DNA of 12,167 bases from Pseudomonadota bacterium (lineage in GTDB: Bacteria > Pseudomonadota > Alphaproteobacteria > Rhizobiales > Rhizobiaceae), in contig JAEWHQ010000333.1 in the NCBI GenBank assembly GCA_023387715.1, forward strand, positions 1 to 12,167. Reading direction: 5' to 3'. Positions 7,269-12,167 of this stretch are shown here, piece after piece; position 1 is the stretch's first letter, and each line of letters begins with the position of its first letter. The notes under the pieces are model-generated. The model saw nothing but the letters and a program-made list of their open reading frames with translations. It did not search any database and was not told where the DNA came from. A program made the position numbers and the translations under genes.

Positions 7269-7304
7269 CGGGGCAGGCTGGTTACTGCCCCGCTCATTGG
7301 TTTT
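7269..7304. terminator. Bidirectional intrinsic terminator between mgtC and the metallophosphoesterase gene
   Basis: CGGGGCAG (7269-7276) and CTGCCCCG (7285-7292) form a perfect 8-bp GC-rich stem with an 8-nt loop. On the minus strand it is followed directly by TTTTATCC, a short U-tract; on the plus strand TTTT comes eight bases later. It serves the convergent genes ending at 7253 and 7303. Confidence 0.8.
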
Positions 7305-9108
7305 AACTGAGCTCAAACGGGCGGTGCACGACCAGTTCCACATTAAGATCTTCCGGCAATCCAAGCCGGAAAGGCCGGTCAAGTGCCGGATCATTGACCG
7401 CTAGCTCCAAACTTAACGCGGCCAGCGATGCGCGGGTTTGTTCGCCCGTTCGCTTGATATCTGCGGGGTCGGAATGGTCAATCATTACCGCAAATATGGA
7501 CAGAGTCCCGTCCGCATTGTCCAATATTTCAATCGTGCGTGCCTGCTGCGGATAATCAATATGGGCTGCTGTATTGATCTCCCATAGACCATGGCCGCGC
7601 CCATGCGGATCAGGATGGCACCAGACGCGATTGGCATGCATATGACCGTTGACCCAAAGCACAATATTGGGAAAACGCCGCAACAATGCCAGCAGGGCAT
7701 CCGAACCGAGCCTGTCGCTTGTTGTCTCATGGGGGGCATGGGTAAGATTGTCGAATGTGCGGGAGTTATGATGTGAGAATAAAACAATGAGCTGGTCTTT
7801 GTTTTTTGTCTCGATCAATGCGCCGCTCTCATCATAATAACGCGCATGCAGATTGATAAGGGTTTGGGTGAGCCATGCCACCTGCGCCGGATCAAGTGAG
7901 CCATCAGGGCCACCATTCGGATTGGTGCTGTCAATCATGATGCCAGTGACTTTATCGGCCATCGGAAAAGTATAATAAGCCGTTTTCTCATTAAGATTTT
8001 CGGTGCTGAAACCATGCCCTTCAGGGCCATAGGCGCCGGTTTTTTCCAGATGCAGCCGAATGAAATCTTCTTTGCTGAAGGATTGTCGTTTTGCGGCAGC
8101 GGTAATGCTGCGCACGGGCATTTTGGCAAGCAGCCCTTCAAATCCATGCTGGTTGGGATGGATGATTGCACCGATAAAATCTTGTAGGGTCATACCCTCC
8201 GGTATGCCGGTTGGGAGCTTATTGCCGGTAGCCAGCAAATCTAAAAAGTGACTGAGGCCGCTGCCATTAGGTAAAACACCGGCATCCATCAGATCATGAT
8301 TGCCAAAGCCGGTGTACCACGGAAATTTCAAGCCTTCAGATGCAATTGGTTCGCTGACGGCATCAATAAAGCCTTCTACAACCGGATAGCCATAAGCCCT
8401 TTTCCAAAGGTCGTCTTGCTGGTTGGCTTTAACAGGTTCCGGATGCCAGAAAGCATCATAGGCATTGCCTTCCAGGGAGGTTTCATCCTGCAAACCTTCA
8501 TAGCGGCCACCAGTGGCGTTGAAACTGGTTTTCTCACCATTGAGCACCGCAATGACGGCTTCTAATTCATGCAAACCGCGGCTGTCGGCATTGTCACCTG
8601 TTGAAATGGCAAAGTCGAAAACACGTCCTGAAACGGGACCTTTTCCAATGGCATTGATGCGCCGCACCATAGCATCCAGTACATGTACGGTGAGTGTGTC
8701 TTGCGGGCGTGCGGCATTGGATAAAGGGGCGCCGTTAATGGTGCCCTTATATTGGCGCAAAAATGAGGAGTGAGACGGCGAAGCCGCATCAATAATATGT
8801 AAATCCGTGACATGGGCAAAGGAAACCAGTGGTTTCCGGCGGCTCTCGCGTTCAGGCCTAGCTTCGCTCAAATCTTCACGTACGATAATCGGCCAGCCAT
8901 TATCGGCCGCGATACAGCGATATGATTTACCTTTCGATAAATATTCTCCGGGAACGAGAGCGCGTGTCAGAGTAGTCAGATCATCGGGAGTTTCTTCCGC
9001 TGCAAAAGCACTGGAAATACCGCAGCCGCAAGCAGAGATAAAAGGGGCGGACAGACCGCTAAGCAGGCCTGTTTTTAATAAATTACGTCTTGAAGTATAA
9101 AATGGCAT
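7303..9108 (-). CDS. Tat-exported calcineurin-like metallophosphoesterase
   Basis: The 601-residue product begins MPFYTSRRNLLKTGLLSGLS, a twin-arginine signal (SRRNLLK) with a hydrophobic core and an AFA cleavage region near 34-37, so it should be exported folded with its metals. All motifs of the binuclear metallophosphoesterase fold are in order: DLH (Asp102, His104), GDN (Asp172), GNHD (270-272), SHH (446-447), and GHMH (488-491). The length, the GNHD-to-GHMH distance and the large insert between them suggest one of the long Tat-associated families related to TIGR03767/TIGR03768, though the exact family is not certain. Likely role is hydrolysis of a phosphomonoester or phosphodiester in the periplasm; the substrate is not indicated. 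It appears monocistronic: a terminator follows and an AT-rich leader with a long palindrome precedes. AAGGG lies about eight bases before the ATG. Confidence 0.9.
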   Translation of the reverse strand: MPFYTSRRNLLKTGLLSGLSAPFISACGCGISSAFAAEETPDDLTTLTRALVPGEYLSKGKSYRCIAADNGWPIIVREDLSEARPERESRRKPLVSFAHVTDLHIIDAASPSHSSFLRQYKGTINGAPLSNAARPQDTLTVHVLDAMVRRINAIGKGPVSGRVFDFAISTGDNADSRGLHELEAVIAVLNGEKTSFNATGGRYEGLQDETSLEGNAYDAFWHPEPVKANQQDDLWKRAYGYPVVEGFIDAVSEPIASEGLKFPWYTGFGNHDLMDAGVLPNGSGLSHFLDLLATGNKLPTGIPEGMTLQDFIGAIIHPNQHGFEGLLAKMPVRSITAAAKRQSFSKEDFIRLHLEKTGAYGPEGHGFSTENLNEKTAYYTFPMADKVTGIMIDSTNPNGGPDGSLDPAQVAWLTQTLINLHARYYDESGALIETKNKDQLIVLFSHHNSRTFDNLTHAPHETTSDRLGSDALLALLRRFPNIVLWVNGHMHANRVWCHPDPHGRGHGLWEINTAAHIDYPQQARTIEILDNADGTLSIFAVMIDHSDPADIKRTGEQTRASLAALSLELAVNDPALDRPFRLGLPEDLNVELVVHRPFELS

Positions 9109-9125
9109 TATAAGACCCTTATACT

Positions 9126-9148
9126 TATGATTATTTTAAATAATCATA
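9126..9148. promoter_or_regulatory. 23-nt palindrome upstream of the metallophosphoesterase gene (candidate operator)
   Basis: Eleven bases TATGATTATTT (9126-9136) are mirrored perfectly as AAATAATCATA (9138-9148) around one central T, centred 29 bp before the start codon. Symmetry, size and position fit a dimeric repressor site. The AT-rich form is loosely reminiscent of metal-regulator boxes, but it matches none that I can name with confidence. Confidence 0.45.
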
Positions 9149-9230
9149 TTGAAATAATTTTTAAGGTATTTTTATGCGTTATTAGAATTTTATAAGAAAT
9201 ATAAATGCTTTTTAAGTTTAGTATAGGCAC

Positions 9231-9280
9231 AAAAACATAGGGCTGTAAATCGCACATTATTGGATGCGATACAGCTCTAT
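9231..9280 (-). terminator. Intrinsic terminator of the 9331-10419 gene
   Basis: On the minus strand ATAGAGCTGTATCGCA (9280-9265) pairs with the arm at 9254-9237, with one mismatch, a 2-nt bulge and a 10-nt loop. It is followed by GTTTTTG, a U-tract, about 50 bp after the gene's stop. The rest of the gap 9109-9230 is AT-rich leader of the metallophosphoesterase gene. Confidence 0.75.
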
Positions 9281-9330
9281 GCAGATGGAATTAAACTGAT
9301 CTGATCGGACAGGGGGTGGGGTAGGCCGGA

Positions 9331-10419
9331 TTATTCCGGCTTACCAACTCTGATAGCAAGGATATCAACGGCGCGACCAGAGCCGTTGAGGTCGCTGTTA
9401 ATGCTGATGATACCGCTTTTCTGCACTTTTTTATTAGCGGAGAATTCTACATCAAATAAATAATCGCTTTGCGATCCGGTGACATCATAGCGGCGGCGCT
9501 GACAGTTGCCCATATCGCCAAAATCACATGTGACCGACATTTGTGCTGGTTGGCCATCGCTGCTGCGGGCAATAATATCAAATGTCGCAGTTGTATTCAC
9601 GAACTGATTGAGAATGCCTTCGCCTACATCAAAGCGGATGGTATCTTTGGCGGAAGGGGATTTGATACGCAGATAATCCACGCCTTCAACGCGCGTGATT
9701 TCTGCTGTTGCCGTGCCATTTAAAGAAATGCGGGTTGCATCTTGCGGAGTGAAAATAGTGATCCAGCGCGCATTGTCCGGGTTTTGACCTTCTTTGAACG
9801 GGCCGGTATTAAGTGGTGAGCGAGTACCGCCATTAGACGAACGGCTGAGATCGCTCAAGCTGTTGTAAATAGAAAACCCGATAATAGCAAAGGCTGCCAG
9901 CAATACGATCGGCACGACAAGTCTGATCAGTTTTGAGCGCTTTTTAGGCTCTTTTTTGTTTTTTTGTGCGCGGATTGGTGCTTCACCAAAATCGGCCATA
10001 CCATCATTGCGTGGTGCGTTTTTGCGCGAAGGAGCAACTGTATCAAGCGAGCCGGACATGTCACGGCTTGCACCATCTAGTGACCCATCTGCTTGGGACG
10101 CTTGAGGTGCCTGCTGCTGAACAGGTTCTTGAGTTGTAAACTCACGTTCAATCTCGCGGATTGCATGTGTTAGCTGATTACGGCGCTGGTTGCGTTCTGC
10201 TTCGTCAAGTTGTGTGTTTTGTGCCAGCGCACGTTCATGCGCCTGCCAGGCAGATGTGTAAATCCGCTGACGTATTTCAGAATTTGTCGCATCTGCCTTT
10301 GTAAATGCGTTGCGTATGGCGCGTTCGATGCTTTCCAAATGCTGGTCTTTCTTCAGGCGATGCTGGTTCAATGTGATAATCCGGAGTGTCAGATTTAGCC
10401 AAATTCCCTTTCTAATCAA
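9331..10419 (-). CDS. Conserved single-pass inner-membrane protein of Hyphomicrobiales, unknown function
   Basis: The 362-codon frame has four parts: a helical charged N-terminal region with LESIERAIRNAF (28-39) and many Arg/Glu residues to about 95; a low-complexity Gln/Ser linker (about 97-130); a basic stretch (KNKKEPKKRSK) before one membrane helix at about 164-185 (LIRLVVPIVLLAAFAIIGFS); and a periplasmic, beta-rich C-terminal domain (190-362) with a Cys pair in CDFGDMGNC that could form a disulfide. The charge pattern puts the N-terminus in the cytoplasm. The layout is like conserved Rhizobiales proteins of unknown function. The start is uncertain: the TTG at 10419 has no ribosome site, whereas a TTG at 10402 in another frame follows AAAGGG and reads MAKSDTPDYHIE, a more natural N-terminus. 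A terminator follows at 9231-9280. Confidence 0.75.
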   Translation of the reverse strand: MIRKGIWLNLTLRIITLNQHRLKKDQHLESIERAIRNAFTKADATNSEIRQRIYTSAWQAHERALAQNTQLDEAERNQRRNQLTHAIREIEREFTTQEPVQQQAPQASQADGSLDGASRDMSGSLDTVAPSRKNAPRNDGMADFGEAPIRAQKNKKEPKKRSKLIRLVVPIVLLAAFAIIGFSIYNSLSDLSRSSNGGTRSPLNTGPFKEGQNPDNARWITIFTPQDATRISLNGTATAEITRVEGVDYLRIKSPSAKDTIRFDVGEGILNQFVNTTATFDIIARSSDGQPAQMSVTCDFGDMGNCQRRRYDVTGSQSDYLFDVEFSANKKVQKSGIISINSDLNGSGRAVDILAIRVGKPE

Positions 10420-10856
10420 GGGTGATTAACCATTCATTTACCAGCGATAGATCGTTTAAAGTGTTATGCGATGTTAGTTTTTTTGTAAGCTTTTGATTTA
10501 ATTGCATAAAATAATGTTCTTTTTTTGTTGCTTCATAAATGTTTGCAATAACCGTTTGTTCCCGATTGATTTATTCCGTGAGCTTTTATGGCCACGGCTT
10601 TTCTTAGCGCTTTATTACAATTTCCGATGATATTGCAAAAGGCTTTTTTGTCTTGCTGCTAGTTTTACGCGTTTTAAATCGCTGTAGCGGATATACGCTG
10701 GTATTTTGGCAGGTATAAGAGATCTGGCGCGATTTGAAATGAAGGCATGTTTTCTGCCTTGCATTTGTTTTGTCTTTTCGTTATCTGACCCTTGCATTTC
10801 TCTTCTGTTTGGTTCGTTGCTATGGGCTAAACTTTATAAGAGAAAATGACTGGATT
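10420..10856. other. 437-bp intergenic region before tRNA-Thr
   Basis: This AT-rich gap holds the upstream region of the minus-strand membrane-protein gene and the promoter region of the tRNA. A 60-codon minus-strand frame (10615-10797, MQGSDNEKTKQMQGRKHAFI, Lys/Arg-rich) has no well-spaced ribosome site and is doubtful. A perfect 6-bp hairpin AAGGCA/TGCCTT (10742-10760) precedes a T-rich stretch on the plus strand and might be a weak terminator. Confidence 0.4.
10835..10840 (+). promoter_or_regulatory. Candidate -10 element of tRNA-Thr
   Basis: TATAAG lies 17 bp before the mature tRNA 5' end, a sensible place for a tRNA promoter, but the hexamers 16-18 bp upstream are poor matches to a -35. 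Confidence 0.35.
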
Positions 10857-10932
10857 GCCGCTTTAGCTCAGTTGGTAGAGCACATCATTCGTAATGATGG
10901 GGTCGTAGGTTCGAGTCCTATAAGCGGCACCA
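10857..10932 (+). tRNA. tRNA-Thr (anticodon CGT)
   Basis: The 76-nt sequence folds as a full cloverleaf: acceptor GCCGCTT pairing with AAGCGGC, D-arm TAGCTCAGTTGGTAGAGCA, anticodon stem CATCA/TGATG around loop TTCGTAA with anticodon CGT (reads ACG, threonine), a short variable loop, and a T-arm containing GGTTCGAGTCC. The discriminator is A and the CCA end is encoded (10930-10932). Confidence 0.97.
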
Positions 10933-10976
10933 TAAAATCAAGCATTTAGTGTATATTTGACCTTGCTTAACTTGAG

Positions 10977-11049
10977 CCAGCAATCAAATAGCAATCAATT
11001 TTTAGAAGTCTACACTTTCCAGCAATCAGGGAATGTCCGAGATTGCTGG
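10977..11049. repeat. Iterated AGCAATCA repeats and a 9-bp inverted repeat after the tRNA
   Basis: CCAGCAATCA occurs at 10977-10986 and again at 11019-11028, with AGCAATCA at 10990-10997 between them. An inverted copy at 11041-11049 makes a perfect CCAGCAATC/GATTGCTGG stem (11019-11027 with 11041-11049, 13-nt loop). The inverted pair may act as a terminator-like structure for the XRE gene ending at 11084, or the set may be recombinase or regulator sites. There is no gene between 10933 and 11083. Confidence 0.6.
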
Positions 11050-11083
11050 TGAAACTTATTGATTTAGTTTTAATAGTGATTTT

Positions 11084-11302
11084 TTAAGTATCGTTGTTTG
11101 GTTTTAAAAGATCTAAATAATGAATCTTTAACGCAGCCGCTAATTCATAAATTGATACGATTGTTGGGTTTCGACGGCCACGTTCTAAATCGCTTAAATA
11201 TTGCTGACTAAAACCCGAGAGTTCAGAAACCTGCTCTTGGGTTAGCCCTTTCTCTTTACGCACCTGCGCAAAGTTATGTCCGATCAATTTGCGAATATCC
11301 AT
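11084..11302 (-). CDS. Small XRE/Cro-type helix-turn-helix regulator
   Basis: From ATG 11302-11300 the product is 72 residues, MDIRKLIGHNFAQVRKEKGL and onward. Residues 5-62 form an HTH_3 (Cro/C1) domain: TQEQVSELSGFSQQYLSDLE contains the two recognition helices, followed by RGRRNPTIVSIYELAAAL. It has nothing beyond the DNA-binding domain, so it resembles the small controllers of mobile or accessory modules. An upstream TTG (11341) would add 13 residues but the ATG start places the domain as usual; neither has a clear ribosome site. It is divergent from the DUF805 gene and probably binds the shared region, where a 12-bp palindrome is found. Confidence 0.85.
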   Translation of the reverse strand: MDIRKLIGHNFAQVRKEKGLTQEQVSELSGFSQQYLSDLERGRRNPTIVSIYELAAALKIHYLDLLKPNNDT

Positions 11303-11318
11303 CGCTGATTGATGACAC

Positions 11319-11355
11319 TTTACAAAACTTAAGTTTATCAACTATAGTATGTAAA
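11319..11355 (+). promoter_or_regulatory. Promoter with overlapping palindromic operator candidate
   Basis: TTTACA (11319-11324), an 18-bp spacer and TATAGT (11343-11348) form a good sigma-70-like promoter toward the DUF805 gene. The perfect 12-bp palindrome AAACTTAAGTTT (11325-11336) lies inside the spacer, and TTTACA/TGTAAA (11319-11324, 11350-11355) forms an outer inverted repeat. A repressor bound here would block this promoter and could also act on the XRE gene's own start. Confidence 0.5.
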
Positions 11356-11445
11356 ATATTGAGTGATTGGTGCCGCCCTGACACTAAATTTGACGGTCGG
11401 TAATTCAAACGGTGGTTACTTGTAAGTTGCCAGATAGGGGGAAAC

Positions 11446-11958
11446 GTGAATTTTTACTTAGACGCGATGCGTCGATATTTTGACTTTCAAGGCAAGGCGA
11501 CACGCTCGCAATACTGGTTTTATAATTTGGTTCTAATCGGCGTTGTATTAGTGGCTAGTTTCATCGATGTGGCTATGGATGATGGGGCTAGCCTAGAACC
11601 TGAACCTATTCTTTCCAGCATAGTAGTACTTGCTCATGTTATACCAAGTTTAGCTATAAGTGTGCGTCGATTACACGATATTCAGAAATCTGGCTGGTGG
11701 CTTTTACTATTACTTGCACCGGTTATCGGTTCAATAATTCTGCTCGTCTTCATGTGTACACCAAGTGAGCTTAGCACTGTTGAAGCGCAGACGCCTGCAA
11801 ATGTAGCACCACGTTTTGCAGCCTCACATAGCGATAATATGGAAACAGCAGGTTCACTTAATCAACTAGAAAAACTTGCTTCATTGCGAGCTTCAGGTGT
11901 CATTAGTGAGGATGAGTTTAAGCAGTTAAAGGCAAACGTTCTTGCGCGCTCTAGCTAA
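11446..11958 (+). CDS. DUF805 membrane protein with C-terminal SHOCT domain
   Basis: GTG 11446 follows AGGGGGAAAC, a strong ribosome site. The 170-residue product starts with the DUF805 signature (YFDFQGKATRSQYWFYNLV, 11-29), has three to four hydrophobic segments (about 24-41, 58-72, 85-103), and the conserved RRLHDIQKSGWW (74-85) typical of the family. After a polar linker, residues 139-166 (LNQLEKLASLRASGVISEDE and on) form a SHOCT motif, a short C-terminal oligomerisation module often found in membrane and phage-related proteins. The function of DUF805 proteins is not established. It sits between an XRE regulator and an IS element, in what looks like accessory DNA. Confidence 0.88.
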   Translation: MNFYLDAMRRYFDFQGKATRSQYWFYNLVLIGVVLVASFIDVAMDDGASLEPEPILSSIVVLAHVIPSLAISVRRLHDIQKSGWWLLLLLAPVIGSIILLVFMCTPSELSTVEAQTPANVAPRFAASHSDNMETAGSLNQLEKLASLRASGVISEDEFKQLKANVLARSS

Positions 11959-12040
11959 TAAGTAATCTTGATATGAAGTTGTATATGTTCAGACCTTCGT
12001 ATTTTTCAATATTAACTGCAGGCGTTTTTATCGCTTCGAC

Positions 12041-12167
12041 TGAATAGCCCCGAGTTTATTAGACACTTTTTGTCTTCAGTTTGTGGTTCTGTTCAAAGTG
12101 TGCGGGTGACAACATACCATTTCTAACGTGTTTGCGTTGCGGGTTATAAAACATCTCAATGTAATCA
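12041..12167 (-). mobile_element. End of an IS3-family insertion sequence (rest beyond window)
   Basis: The terminal inverted repeat begins TGAATAGCCCCG at 12041, with the TG start typical of IS3-family ends, and is followed by the 3' end of a transposase gene on the minus strand. GAC at 12038-12040 may be one copy of a 3-bp target duplication; the other end is outside the window. Confidence 0.8.
12059..12167 (-). CDS. IS3-family transposase (OrfB, rve domain), C-terminal 35 residues
   Basis: Reverse translation from the window edge gives DYIEMFYNPQRKHVRNGMLS then PAHFEQNHKLKTKSV and a TAA stop at 12059-12061. The YIE.FYN..R.H...G.LSP..FE pattern is the hallmark C-terminus of IS3-family DDE transposases. 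The catalytic residues lie outside the window, so intactness cannot be judged. Confidence 0.93.
   Translation of the reverse strand, partial: DYIEMFYNPQRKHVRNGMLSPAHFEQNHKLKTKSV

Noticed and set aside
8296..9100. Several plus-strand ORFs opposite the metallophosphoesterase gene
   Set aside because: They lie wholly antisense to a gene with all catalytic motifs intact and lack ribosome sites; they are frame shadows.
10568..10600. CCGTG/CACGG hairpin followed by CTTTTC
   Set aside because: Only five base pairs with a 12-base loop and a broken T-run; too weak to call a terminator.
10615..10797. Minus-strand 60-codon ORF in the gap before the tRNA
   Set aside because: No well-spaced Shine-Dalgarno, Lys/Arg-rich composition as expected from AT-rich random sequence, no recognised relatives.
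11370..11379. TGGTGCCGCC resembles an inverted copy of the tRNA-Thr 3' end
   Set aside because: Only nine bases match and in inverted orientation; att sites for tRNA integration are direct repeats, so this is probably chance.

Overview
The window looks like chromosomal DNA of an alphaproteobacterium of the order Hyphomicrobiales, close to the Brucella/Ochrobactrum/Pseudochrobactrum group. The reasons are an autotransporter barrel remnant of the type common in those genera, an MgtA/MgtC magnesium locus, a Tat-exported metallophosphoesterase and a one-TM conserved protein of a type I associate with this group. Base composition is fairly AT-rich for that group, so the genus is an inference.

Layout. 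1-1058 (-): 5' part of a BenE-type transporter. 1159-2649 (+): a divergent MocR-type (GntR helix-turn-helix plus aminotransferase fold) regulator, broken by one in-frame TAG at codon 309. 2766-4083 (+): a decayed autotransporter adhesin that keeps its signal peptide and pieces of the beta-barrel in several frames. 4404-5341: a junction where the 5' third of mgtA (- strand) is cut off and joined to an unrelated short secreted-protein ORF (+ strand). 5594-6180 (-): a chain of small genes upstream of the mgtA remnant, ending in a 24-codon ORF with a perfect Shine-Dalgarno and a 176-bp structure bounded by 13-bp inverted repeats. 6534-7253 (+): intact mgtC. 7303-9108 (-): intact Tat-signal metallophosphoesterase, sharing a convergent terminator with mgtC. 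9331-10419 (-): conserved single-pass membrane protein with its own terminator. 10857-10932 (+): tRNA-Thr(CGT). 11084-11302 (-) and 11446-11958 (+): a small XRE regulator divergent from a DUF805-SHOCT membrane protein. 12041-12167: the end of an IS3-family element running off the window.

How it fits together. Two divergent regulator/target pairs are visible (MocR/BenE; XRE/DUF805), each with a palindrome in the shared intergenic region. The central part is a magnesium locus in which MgtC is intact but its usual partner pump MgtA is reduced to the N-terminus and actuator domain. Gene decay is concentrated at 2.1-5.3 kb (nonsense mutation, multiple frameshifts, a deletion junction). The segment after the tRNA looks accessory. 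I see no complete defence system, CRISPR array, integrase or prophage. The most interesting items are regulatory palindromes, the inverted-repeat/leader-ORF structure before mgtA, and the mgtA chimera.
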